Shown here: piece by piece, positions 24,780 through 33,619 of the stretch
Position numbering within the stretch: position 1 is the first letter of the stretch
How the letters are laid out: each line of letters begins with the position of its first letter
From: DMER64 sp049652385
Lineage (GTDB): Bacteria > Bacteroidota > Bacteroidia > Bacteroidales > UBA932
NCBI GenBank assembly: GCA_049652385.1
Contig: JBASDX010000006.1
Coordinates: forward strand, 62,001-126,000
DNA length: 64,000 bases
Direction: 5' to 3'
The notes under the pieces: model-generated
The model's database searches: none
What the model saw: only the letters and a program-made list of their open reading frames with translations
What the model was told of the DNA's origin: nothing
Made by a program: the position numbers and the translations under genes

Positions 24780-26018
24780 ATGGGAAAAACCACACAAAAA
24801 GAATTACGATTGAAGGGCGACAAGTCTTTATGGTCCCTTATTGTCGTATTCTCTCTGCTTTCCCTGGTGTTTGTTTATTCCTCTTCCAGCCGTCAGGCCG
24901 TCATGGAAAATACGACGACTTTCTCCATCATGCTCAAACAAATGCGTCATATTTTCCTGGGGCTTCTGATTGTCTTTGTGGCACATCTTTTTCCTCTTGG
25001 GTTTTACAGAAAAGCAGCTTATGCAGCTTATGTGGCCGGCCTGATACTTGTGGTATATACGCTCTTTGGCGGTATTACCCTGAACGACAGTACACGATGG
25101 TTGTCCATTCTGGGTTTTCGTTTTCAACCTTCTGAATTTGCCAAGATTTTCCTGGTACTTGCTGTAGCCAAGGTGCTGGAAGACCATGAATTCAACACGT
25201 TTAAAGAATTTTTCCTGTGGTTGTTTCTGCCTGCAACCCTTTTTATCCTTCCCATCTTATGGACAGGCTTTTCAACAGGATCTTTATTGGCTTTTACCGT
25301 TCTGGTGATGATGCTGGTATCTCACATAAAGTTCAGATACATTGCCTATGCCGCAGGCATAGTCCTGCTGGCTGCCGGTTTGTTTTACGGAGGCATGGTG
25401 CTCCACAAAACCCTTACAAAAAGTGACCAGCAGTCCTTAACGTCCACATCGCGCCTGGCGACCGTTGAAAAACGCATTTCTTCTTTCATCGGTTCAGGAA
25501 AAGGGAAAGAGGCGAAAGAAGAAACAGACCAGGAGATGTATTCCAAAGTTGCCATAGCTACCGGGGGAATTGGCGGCAAGCTGCCCGGGAACGGAACATT
25601 GCGTGAAGTACTTCCGCTGTCAAACAGCGATTACATATTCTCCATCATTGTGGAAGAAACAGGGCTTGTAGGAGGCATTGCCGTTATTGGCCTGTACATG
25701 TGGCTTCTTTACAGCGTGATCATACTCGTCAGAAAATGCACAAAAACGTTTTCTGCCATGCTCGTGAGTGGTTTGGGCGTTTTGATACTTTCCCAGGCCA
25801 TGATACATATTCTTGTGAACGTAGGTGTATTGCCCGTGACAGGACAAACCTTGCCGTTGATAAGCCTGGGCGGGTCATCCGTTATGGCGGTTGGTCTTGC
25901 CTTTGGCATGATGCTGACCGTGAGCAGGGCTTTGGAAGAAGAAAGGCTGTATACCATGGAACTTACAGAAAAAGAAAAAAAATATTGGCTGCCTGATGAA
26001 ACAGAACGGGGAACATAG
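24780..26018 (+). CDS. ftsW: Peptidoglycan glycosyltransferase FtsW (SEDS family)
   Basis: 412 aa, about ten membrane segments. SEDS-family polymerase of lipid II at the septum, working with FtsI. Motifs: STRWLSILGFRFQPSEFAKI, with the conserved Q-P-S-E-F/A, then the large extracytoplasmic loop (about 210-260) containing the catalytic-region Asp, SNSDYIFSIIVEETGLVGG, and LPLISLGGSSVMAVGLAFGM at the end. A cytoplasmic tail of about 30 residues follows. It overlaps murG by 23 bp. Confidence 0.95.
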   Translation: MGKTTQKELRLKGDKSLWSLIVVFSLLSLVFVYSSSSRQAVMENTTTFSIMLKQMRHIFLGLLIVFVAHLFPLGFYRKAAYAAYVAGLILVVYTLFGGITLNDSTRWLSILGFRFQPSEFAKIFLVLAVAKVLEDHEFNTFKEFFLWLFLPATLFILPILWTGFSTGSLLAFTVLVMMLVSHIKFRYIAYAAGIVLLAAGLFYGGMVLHKTLTKSDQQSLTSTSRLATVEKRISSFIGSGKGKEAKEETDQEMYSKVAIATGGIGGKLPGNGTLREVLPLSNSDYIFSIIVEETGLVGGIAVIGLYMWLLYSVIILVRKCTKTFSAMLVSGLGVLILSQAMIHILVNVGVLPVTGQTLPLISLGGSSVMAVGLAFGMMLTVSRALEEERLYTMELTEKEKKYWLPDETERGT

Positions 26019-27114
26019 GATAATCATAAGCGGAGGCGGTACGGGAGGACACGTCTTTCCTGCCATTTCCATTGCCCATGCCATACGGGAACAAGTTCCC
26101 CATGCAGATATTTTGTTTGTGGGGGCTCTTGGGAAAATGGAAATGGAAAAAGTACCCGATGCCGGATACCCCATTACAGGACTCCCCATAAGCGGATTTC
26201 AAAGGGGCTTTACCAGACGTGCCCTGGCTGCCAACGTAATACTGCCGTTTTTGCTGCTCAAAAGCATAGGACAGTCTTTCAAGATCCTCCGTCGGTTCAA
26301 ACCGCATGTGGCTGTGGGGGTAGGAGGTTACGCCAGCGGTCCGTTGTTATGGGCAGCCGCCCGTAAAAACATTCCTTATGTCCTGCAGGAACAGAACAGT
26401 TTTGCGGGAAAAACCAACCGCAAACTCGCCGGGAAAGCCGCATACATTTGCGTAGCTTACCCGGGTATGGAAGCTTTCTTCCCGCTTTCGAAAATTGTAT
26501 TGACGGGAAACCCCATTCGTAGCGGGATACGCCCGGCCTCGGCAGAAACCAAGGAAGAAGCCTTACGGTATTTTGGTTTGTCCCCGGCACGCAAAACCCT
26601 TTTGGTCGTTGGAGGCAGCCTGGGAGCCGGCACCCTGAACAAATGCATAGAAGCCTATTTGCCGCAAGCAACACAGCATACGGTGCAAATCATCTGGCAA
26701 TGCGGGAGGAACGGCATAGAAAAAGCCAAAGAAGCAACTGCCCGCTTCCCTCAGGCACCTGTGTATGCGCATGCATTCATTACCCGTATGGACCTGGCTT
26801 TTGCGGCCGCCGATCTTGTGGTGACGCGTGCCGGTGCCGGTACCATTTCTGAACTGTGCGCCGCAGGAAAAGCCTGTATATTTGTGCCCTCTCCCAACGT
26901 GGCCGAAGACCATCAGACCCATAACGCCCTGGCCCTCGTAAAAGAGCACGCAGGCCACATAGTCCATGACCGGGAGGCATCCGATCTATTGATGCACAAA
27001 GCCTTGGAACTGCTGTCAGACGAGCGCGAGCTCCGGACATTGTCACATAATATTTTACAATTAAGCCGGCCCCATGCGGCAAAGGATATTGCAACACTTG
27101 TTTTGAAATTATGA
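25996..27114 (+). CDS. murG: UDP-GlcNAc:lipid I N-acetylglucosaminyltransferase MurG
   Basis: 372 aa. GT28 enzyme converting lipid I to lipid II at the inner membrane. Motifs: ISGGGTGGHVFPAISIAHAI, VGVGGYASGPLLWAA, LQEQNSFAGKTNRKLA, LTGNPIRSGIR, VVGGSLGAGTLN, and VVTRAGAGTISELCAAGKACI for UDP-GlcNAc binding. It lies 23 bp inside the 3' end of ftsW, and its stop overlaps the murC start (ATGATG). Confidence 0.97.
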   Translation: MKQNGEHRIIISGGGTGGHVFPAISIAHAIREQVPHADILFVGALGKMEMEKVPDAGYPITGLPISGFQRGFTRRALAANVILPFLLLKSIGQSFKILRRFKPHVAVGVGGYASGPLLWAAARKNIPYVLQEQNSFAGKTNRKLAGKAAYICVAYPGMEAFFPLSKIVLTGNPIRSGIRPASAETKEEALRYFGLSPARKTLLVVGGSLGAGTLNKCIEAYLPQATQHTVQIIWQCGRNGIEKAKEATARFPQAPVYAHAFITRMDLAFAAADLVVTRAGAGTISELCAAGKACIFVPSPNVAEDHQTHNALALVKEHAGHIVHDREASDLLMHKALELLSDERELRTLSHNILQLSRPHAAKDIATLVLKL

Positions 27115-28484
27115 TGGAGTACGTCTATTTTCTGGGTATAGGAGGCATCGGGATGAGTGCCCTGGCAAGGTATTACCACCATGCCGGCATGTACGTGTGC
27201 GGCTACGACCTTACACGTACCACGCTCACAGGCTTGCTGGAGGAAGAAGGCATGACCATCCATTATGAAGACAATCCGGAACATATACCGGCTCCCATAA
27301 AAGAAAACAAAGAAAAAACCCTTGTTATCTATACACCGGCTTTGCCGGCCAACCATAAAGAATGGCTATGGTTTAAAGAAAACGCGTATGTTATCATTAA
27401 ACGTTCCGAAGCCCTGGGACGCATAGCAAAAAACCATACGACACTGGCCGTGGCCGGGACGCATGGAAAAACTACCACTTCCACACTGCTGGCTCACCTG
27501 CTGCAGCATGCAGGTGTAGGCTGTACGGCTTTTTTAGGCGGTATTTCAAAAAATTACAACAGCAATCTGCTATTGGGCAACGGACGTTTTTTAGTGGCCG
27601 AGGCCGATGAATACGACCGCTCCTTCCTTCAGTTACACCCTCAGTCTGCCGTTATCACGTCCGTGGGTGCAGACCACCTGGATATTTACGGCACGCTGGG
27701 GGCCATCAAAGAAGCCTTTGCATTGTTTGCAGGACAAATAACGCCGGGGGGACACCTGGTCCTGAAGAAAGGGGTGGAATTACCGTTGCGCCTGCAGGAA
27801 CAAGTGACACGGCATACCTACGATTACGACACCCCTTGTGATTTTTATGCACGTTCTATCTCGGCAGGACCTGCCGGTACCTATTTCTTTGATCTGGTCC
27901 TCAAAGACAGTATCATAGAAAAGGCCCGCCTGGGCATCCCCGGAAAAATCCACGTTGAAAACGCAGTGGCTGCAGCCGCAGTGGCTTTCCTGAACGGAGT
28001 ACATCCGGAAGCCATCCGCCTGGGCCTGACAACTTTTACCGGTGTGTCCCGAAGAATGGACATACGTTACCATACAGAAACCTGTTGCTATATAGATGAT
28101 TACGCACACCATCCCGACGAAATCAGGGCTACTGTTCTTTCTGTCAAAGCTTGGTTCCCCGATAAAAAAATCACCGGCATCTTCCAACCGCACCTCTATT
28201 CCCGGACACGCGATTTTGCGCAAGCCTTTGCAGACAGCCTGAGCCTGCTGGACAGAGTGGTGCTTTTACCGGTATATCCGGCAAGGGAAGCCCCCATTCC
28301 GGGTATCCATTCACACATGCTGGCCGGTTTGCTTGACGTAAAAGAAACGTACGTGATGGAGCCCGAAGAAGTAACAGCATTTGTGAAAACAACAAAACCG
28401 CAGGTATTGCTTACTATGGGTGCCGGCAGTATTGACCGGCTGGTAGCCCCCATTGCCGATTGCCTGAAAGAAATGAGACTATGA
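27111..28484 (+). CDS. murC: UDP-MurNAc:L-Ala ligase MurC
   Basis: 457 aa. First amino acid ligase of the pathway. N-terminal FLGIGGIGMSALARYYHHAG, P-loop AVAGTHGKTTTSTLLAHLL, FLVAEADEYDRSFLQLHPQ, SVGADHLDIYGTL, YIDDYAHHPDEIRATVLSV and IFQPHLYSRTRDF, all standard for MurC. An alternative ATG one codon downstream (27114) cannot be excluded. The 3' end overlaps ftsQ by 4 bp. Confidence 0.97.
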   Translation: MMEYVYFLGIGGIGMSALARYYHHAGMYVCGYDLTRTTLTGLLEEEGMTIHYEDNPEHIPAPIKENKEKTLVIYTPALPANHKEWLWFKENAYVIIKRSEALGRIAKNHTTLAVAGTHGKTTTSTLLAHLLQHAGVGCTAFLGGISKNYNSNLLLGNGRFLVAEADEYDRSFLQLHPQSAVITSVGADHLDIYGTLGAIKEAFALFAGQITPGGHLVLKKGVELPLRLQEQVTRHTYDYDTPCDFYARSISAGPAGTYFFDLVLKDSIIEKARLGIPGKIHVENAVAAAAVAFLNGVHPEAIRLGLTTFTGVSRRMDIRYHTETCCYIDDYAHHPDEIRATVLSVKAWFPDKKITGIFQPHLYSRTRDFAQAFADSLSLLDRVVLLPVYPAREAPIPGIHSHMLAGLLDVKETYVMEPEEVTAFVKTTKPQVLLTMGAGSIDRLVAPIADCLKEMRL

Positions 28485-29266
28485 AGGTGTTCAGGAAAAT
28501 AATGATTGTAGTTGGCTACTTGATACTTACAAGTATGTTGGCAGCTTATTTTTACTATGCCTCGCTGCTCGTATACAGAAAGACCCAGGACAGATGCCAG
28601 GAAGTAACCGTATACATAAGAGACAGCACTGCCATCCCATTGACATCTGCGCAAGATGTCTTCTATCACCTGACCCGGAAAGGATGGGTGCTTCCGGGAA
28701 AAGAATTTGCTTCCATAGATTTGTTTCGGCTGGAAAGGGACATCGAACAATTAGGAGCCGTACGTAAATGCAACGCCGTCAGAAATATAAAGGGGACCTT
28801 GCGCCTGGATATCTGGCAGCACAATCCGCTTTTCCTGCTGGAAGTGGAGAGCGGTTCTTTCTATATTACAAAAGATGGTTTTATATTTCCCCTGGATAAC
28901 AGGGAGCCGTTACCGGTACTTGTAGTAAACGGAGAAGTGCCTTTTTCTCACGGGCAAAGGTACAGGGGACAAGCGGAAGCTTCAGATACCTGGATCAGGG
29001 AAGCCATTCCCTTTGTAGACGGCATCACGAAAGATAATTTCTGGGCTGAAAAAACAAAAAGCATCCGGGTGCATACACCTACTGACGTATGCGTGGTGCC
29101 GGAAGAAGATCTGATCTTAAAAATCGGGGACTTGCAAGATTTTCCGGAAAAAATGAAACGATTACGGGAATTTTACCGCGTATTGGCTCCGCTGGGAGGC
29201 GTAGAGAAATACAAAATAATTGATGCCCGTTACAAAAAACAACTGGTTTGCATACATAAAAAATAA
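28481..29266 (+). CDS. ftsQ: Cell division protein FtsQ
   Basis: 261 aa. Short cytoplasmic start (MKVFRKIMIVV), one membrane segment (about 8-28), then a periplasmic part with a POTRA-like region (STAIPLTSAQDVFYHL to RLDIWQHNPLFLLEV) and a FtsQ beta domain (FYITKDGFIFPL). FtsQ links early and late divisome proteins. ATG 28481 was chosen because it overlaps the murC stop in ATGA and begins the cytoplasmic segment; a TTG at 28460 would lie in murC. Sequence similarity to E. coli FtsQ is low; context makes the call firm. Confidence 0.9.
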   Translation: MKVFRKIMIVVGYLILTSMLAAYFYYASLLVYRKTQDRCQEVTVYIRDSTAIPLTSAQDVFYHLTRKGWVLPGKEFASIDLFRLERDIEQLGAVRKCNAVRNIKGTLRLDIWQHNPLFLLEVESGSFYITKDGFIFPLDNREPLPVLVVNGEVPFSHGQRYRGQAEASDTWIREAIPFVDGITKDNFWAEKTKSIRVHTPTDVCVVPEEDLILKIGDLQDFPEKMKRLREFYRVLAPLGGVEKYKIIDARYKKQLVCIHKK

Positions 29267-29288
29267 TACCTAATAGAGTAATAAACCT

Positions 29289-30620
29289 ATGAAAGAGACT
29301 ATTTCCGTTATAGATTTGGGAACCACAAAAGTGGTATGCCTTACCGGCGTAAAAACGGTCGAAGGCTATAAAGTGATTGCATCCTGCCAGGCTCCATCCC
29401 AGGGAATTATGAGAGGTGAGGTCGTGAATAATCAAAACGTTCTGGAGACGCTCATTCCCTTGCTGGAAGAGTTGCAGGAAAAAACCGGCACTCCTGTAGA
29501 AGAGGTCATTGTCGGCATTGCCGGACAATACGTCCGATGCAAAGCGGTAAGCAGCAATTATAACCGGTCAGACAGCAACCGTCAGATTTCAAAAGAAGAA
29601 ATACATTCCATGTGGCTGAGTATGTACAACTCAAGGGTGAACCCCGGTGAAGAAGTACTCCATGTGGTACCGCAATCCTACCACGTAGACGAGTACCGGG
29701 GCCTTCCCGATCCGGTGGGCACATTTGGCAGTACCATAGAAGCAAATTACAAAATCTTCATAGGTAAAAGCGTTTCGGCAGAACATACAAAGAGAGCCAT
29801 CGAAAGTGCAGGGTTACAACTGAGAAAACTGGTACTGGAGCCTTTGGCAACAGCAGAGGCTGTTCTGGGCGATGATGAAAAAGAATTGGGCGTAGCCATG
29901 GTAGATATCGGAGGAGGTACCACAGACATACTCGTCTACCACGACAACATAGTCAGGCACACGGCCGTCATTCCGTTTGGCGGGAACATCATTACAGAAG
30001 ATATCCGGCAGGGTTGTCAGGTAACCATCCGGCAGGCAGAACAAATGAAACACCAATACGGCTCTTGTTATATAGACCTGGCTCCCGAGAATACAGCCAT
30101 CATACTCCCCGGTATAGGAGGACGCGAGCCCAGGGAAATTTCTTTCAAGTTCTTGTCGCATATCATAGAAGCCCGGATGGATGAAATCCTGGAAGCCGTC
30201 ATGTATGAAATACAACAAAGCGGCTATGGAGACAGACTGGCCGCCGGTATAGTGCTTACCGGAGGAGGTGCTTTGTTGGGCAATTTGATTCCGTTCATCA
30301 AATTCAAAACAGGGATGGAAGCCCGAATAGCCCGGCCCCGCGGAGTGATTTCCGACGACAACGGTCAAGTTAACCACGTTACGTATTCCTGTGCCGTAGG
30401 ATTACTTATTCACGGCTTTGAAGCCGTCGCTCACGCTTCAGCCAACCGGCAGCCTAATTTAGATGAAATATTTGCCCCTGTGGCTGCGGGCAAGTCCAAA
30501 GCAACCGGCAAACCGGGACGCTCCCTTACAAAAAAGAAAAAACAGCCTGAAAAAGAAGTTGTTGGAAATATCTTCAACAGCATCAGCAAATTCTTTAAAG
30601 AATCAGATAACCAAGCATAA
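29289..30620 (+). CDS. ftsA: Cell division protein FtsA
   Basis: 443 aa. Actin-fold membrane tether of FtsZ. Phosphate 1 motif ISVIDLGTTKVVCLTG, the SHS2/1C domain after about residue 85, phosphate 2 motif AMVDIGGGTTDILVYH, and IVLTGGGALLGNLIPFI for the adenosine site. The C-terminus (GNIFNSISKFFKE) has the amphipathic helix expected for membrane targeting, preceded by a Lys-rich linker. It lies 22 bp after ftsQ and 4 bp before ftsZ. Confidence 0.95.
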   Translation: MKETISVIDLGTTKVVCLTGVKTVEGYKVIASCQAPSQGIMRGEVVNNQNVLETLIPLLEELQEKTGTPVEEVIVGIAGQYVRCKAVSSNYNRSDSNRQISKEEIHSMWLSMYNSRVNPGEEVLHVVPQSYHVDEYRGLPDPVGTFGSTIEANYKIFIGKSVSAEHTKRAIESAGLQLRKLVLEPLATAEAVLGDDEKELGVAMVDIGGGTTDILVYHDNIVRHTAVIPFGGNIITEDIRQGCQVTIRQAEQMKHQYGSCYIDLAPENTAIILPGIGGREPREISFKFLSHIIEARMDEILEAVMYEIQQSGYGDRLAAGIVLTGGGALLGNLIPFIKFKTGMEARIARPRGVISDDNGQVNHVTYSCAVGLLIHGFEAVAHASANRQPNLDEIFAPVAAGKSKATGKPGRSLTKKKKQPEKEVVGNIFNSISKFFKESDNQA

Positions 30621-30624
30621 GAAC

Positions 30625-32052
30625 ATGAGTGACAAAAACAAAGAAAAAGAAAAAGAAAAGGAGAAGGAAAAGGAAAGGGATTTCATTCCGATAAATTGGG
30701 AAAATAACAGCTCCATCATCAAAGTAATCGGAGTCGGAGGCGGTGGGGGAAATGCCGTTAGTCATATGTACAGGCTGGGACTTGCCGATGTGGATTTTGT
30801 CATATGCAACACCGATGCGCAAGCCTTAGAGATGAGTCCTGTACCGGACAAACTTCAATTAGGCAGTCTGTTGACAGGAGGCCGTGGAGCCGGCTGTAAC
30901 CCTCAAATTGCAGAAAAAGCAGCCCTGGAAAGTGAAAACCGTATAAAAGCTTTATTTCAAGGAGTAACGGAAATGGTTTTTATCACAGCCGGCATGGGTG
31001 GAGGCACAGGAACGGGAGCGGCTCCCGTTATTGCACGTATTGCAAAAGAAATGGGACTGCTTACGGTCGGAGTTGTTACCCTGCCCTTCCGTGACGAAGG
31101 AAAAGACTTTCTGCAAAGAGCGGTGGACGGTATCCGGGAAATGCAGCAATATACAGATTCCATGCTCATCATAGATAATCAAAAACTGTACAAAGTATAC
31201 GGAGATCTTCCCATTTTTGAAGCGTTCCAGCGAACGGACGATATTCTGAATACGGCCGTAAAAGGCATCTCGGAAATCATTACAAAACCGGGTTTCATGA
31301 ATGTAGATTTTGCAGATGTGAAAATGGTAATGACAAACAGCGGAATGGCTTTGATGGGTACCGGCACCGCCTCGGGAAAAGACAGAGCAGCAGAAGCGGT
31401 GAAAAATGCCTTTGATTCCCCTCTCCTGGACGATGTTGATTTGAGTGCGTCCAAAAACGTACTTATCAACATTACTTCCGGAAAAGAAAAAGCTTTGTCT
31501 ATGACAGAACTGTCGCAAATCATGAAACACATTTCAGATTACACGGGAGGTGCCAGCAATTTCAAACGCGGTATTGTGTGCGATCCGTCACTGGGAGATG
31601 AAATCAGGGTAACGGTCATTGCCACGGGATTCAGCTTGCAGTCACTGCCGCCCATTGAAGTGTACGGTAACAACAAAGCCGGCCAAGAGGCAGAAAAGGA
31701 AGTTGTCTTTCTGGAAAATATCTTAGCAGAAGAAGCGTTACCCATAGAAACACCGGAAAATTTTGATAGCGACATTCGCGTGACACATAAACCGAGCGTA
31801 TACAAAGTAGATGCTTCTTACAGGTCCGCAACCGAACCGGCTCCGTTGAAAGGAAAGCCTGTCCTGATTGTTGAACCGGGTCAGGACATTTCTCCTTTGG
31901 AAAATATTCCGGCTTATAAAAGAAAGGAGGGCTATGGACATTCCTCTTACGGAACAGATATTGTAGCTCCCTCCAAAAACAAACTGGAAGAAAAAGACGG
32001 GCACCAACGTCTGGGAACGGACAACACGTTCATCCATCAAACTCAGGATTAA
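30625..32052 (+). CDS. ftsZ: Cell division protein FtsZ with Lys-Glu N-terminal tract
   Basis: 475 aa. Tubulin-like GTPase forming the Z ring. Globular domain from about residue 28: VIGVGGGGGNAVSHM, the GTP-binding GGGTGTGAAPVIARIAKE, and TLPFRDEGKDFLQRAVDG. Residues 6-17 are six Lys-Glu repeats encoded by a purine-only tract. The linker leads to IPAYKRK, the likely C-terminal peptide that binds FtsA, but 44 more residues follow, ending DNTFIHQTQD; I recall similar tails in Bacteroides FtsZ. ATG 30625 was chosen; the open frame further upstream lies within ftsA. gltX follows 1 bp on. Confidence 0.96.
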   Translation: MSDKNKEKEKEKEKEKERDFIPINWENNSSIIKVIGVGGGGGNAVSHMYRLGLADVDFVICNTDAQALEMSPVPDKLQLGSLLTGGRGAGCNPQIAEKAALESENRIKALFQGVTEMVFITAGMGGGTGTGAAPVIARIAKEMGLLTVGVVTLPFRDEGKDFLQRAVDGIREMQQYTDSMLIIDNQKLYKVYGDLPIFEAFQRTDDILNTAVKGISEIITKPGFMNVDFADVKMVMTNSGMALMGTGTASGKDRAAEAVKNAFDSPLLDDVDLSASKNVLINITSGKEKALSMTELSQIMKHISDYTGGASNFKRGIVCDPSLGDEIRVTVIATGFSLQSLPPIEVYGNNKAGQEAEKEVVFLENILAEEALPIETPENFDSDIRVTHKPSVYKVDASYRSATEPAPLKGKPVLIVEPGQDISPLENIPAYKRKEGYGHSSYGTDIVAPSKNKLEEKDGHQRLGTDNTFIHQTQD

Positions 32053-32053
32053 T

Positions 32054-33619
32054 ATGCCAACTCAACAAGTAAGGGTACGTTTTGCACCAAGCCCCACGGG
32101 CCCCCTCCATATGGGCGGGGTTCGCACGGCCTTGTTCAATTACCTGTTTGCCAAAAAGCATAAGGGTACTTTCGTTTTACGGATAGAAGACACCGATTCA
32201 CGGCGTTTTGTGCCGGGGGCCGAAAAATACATTGTAGATGCACTTGCCTGGTGCGGCATCCTCCCCGACGAGGGCATCCTCCCCGATGGCACACCTGCAA
32301 GCATCCCCTCCGGCCGACACCCCTATGCTCCGTACAGGCAAAGCGAACGAAAATCCATTTATAAAAACTACGCAATCCAATTGGTTTCAACAGGTCATGC
32401 TTATTATGCCTTTGATACTCCCGGGGACCTGGACCGTATGCGTCTGGAAGCGGAACAAAACGGTCAAACCTTCGTTTACGATAGCGTTTTGAGAAAAAAA
32501 ACGGATAATTCCCTGCATCTGTCGGAAAGCGAAACAGCTCGCCGCCTGCAAGAAAGCGAGCATTGGGTCATTCGATTCAAAGTACCGGAAAACCAAACGG
32601 TTTTCATGCACGATCTCATAAGAGGCGACCTGCAAGTAGAAACAAACACGCTGGATGACAAGGTGCTATGGAAAATTCAAGACGGTCTTCCCACCTACCA
32701 CCTGGCCAATGTGGTGGATGATTACCTGATGAAGATCACGCATGTTATCCGGGGTGAAGAATGGCTGCCCTCCCTGCCCCTTCATTATTTACTGTACCGG
32801 GCGTTCGGCTGGGATGACATACGTCCGCAATTTGCACACGTTCCCTTGCTGCTCAAGCCCGACGGCAAAGGTAAATTGAGCAAACGCGACGGCGACCGGC
32901 TGGGATTTCCCGTGTTTCCACTGGAGTGGAGGGGTGCTGATGGAGAAACAGCTACAGGATACAGAGAATCGGGGTATTTTGCCGAGGCTTTCGTGAACCT
33001 TATCGCTTTGTTGGGATGGAATCCGGGAACGGAGCAAGAAATCTTTTCTCTGGAAGAGCTGGTAGAAGCCTTTTCCCTGGAAAGGGTCCATAAAGCGGGG
33101 GCACGCTTTAATCCGGAAAAAGCAAAATGGTTCAACGAGCAATACTTGCGCACTTGCCCGGAAGATCGGCTCCTGGAATTGTACCTGCCTCTGTTGGCGT
33201 CGCACAACATACACACTACACGGGACAAAGCGCTCAAAATACTTGGGCTGATAAAGAACAGGGCTTCTTTTGTACATGAATTTTGGGAGTTGTCGCACTA
33301 TTTTTATCTGCCGCCGACGTCCTACGACCCGCAAATGGAAAAAAAATTTGTTACAGAACAAACACCGGATATTCTGGCGCAAGCAACGCAGGTGCTATCC
33401 GGATGTTCACCCTTTGACGCAACACTTATCAGCAGCGCATTGGCCGCCCTTATCGCAGAAAAACAATGGAAAACGGGACCAGTAATGAATACCCTCCGGC
33501 TTGCCATAGTAGGTAAAGGGACAGGACCCGGTGTGGCCGATATAATGGAAATAATTGGCAAGGAAGAATCGCTTAACCGCCTGGACAAGGCTCTTAAACA
33601 ATGGGCGGATGAAAAATGA
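32054..33619 (+). CDS. gltX: Glutamyl-tRNA synthetase
   Basis: 521 aa. Class I synthetase charging tRNA-Glu. HIGH-type motif in RFAPSPTGPLHMGGVRTALF and KMSKS-type KLSKRDGDRLGFPVF; YRQSERKSIYKNYA and the anticodon-binding C-terminal helical domain follow. It starts 1 bp after ftsZ, so it is probably the tail of the same transcript or expressed through a nearby promoter. It overlaps the MFS gene by 11 bp. Confidence 0.96.
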   Translation: MPTQQVRVRFAPSPTGPLHMGGVRTALFNYLFAKKHKGTFVLRIEDTDSRRFVPGAEKYIVDALAWCGILPDEGILPDGTPASIPSGRHPYAPYRQSERKSIYKNYAIQLVSTGHAYYAFDTPGDLDRMRLEAEQNGQTFVYDSVLRKKTDNSLHLSESETARRLQESEHWVIRFKVPENQTVFMHDLIRGDLQVETNTLDDKVLWKIQDGLPTYHLANVVDDYLMKITHVIRGEEWLPSLPLHYLLYRAFGWDDIRPQFAHVPLLLKPDGKGKLSKRDGDRLGFPVFPLEWRGADGETATGYRESGYFAEAFVNLIALLGWNPGTEQEIFSLEELVEAFSLERVHKAGARFNPEKAKWFNEQYLRTCPEDRLLELYLPLLASHNIHTTRDKALKILGLIKNRASFVHEFWELSHYFYLPPTSYDPQMEKKFVTEQTPDILAQATQVLSGCSPFDATLISSALAALIAEKQWKTGPVMNTLRLAIVGKGTGPGVADIMEIIGKEESLNRLDKALKQWADEK

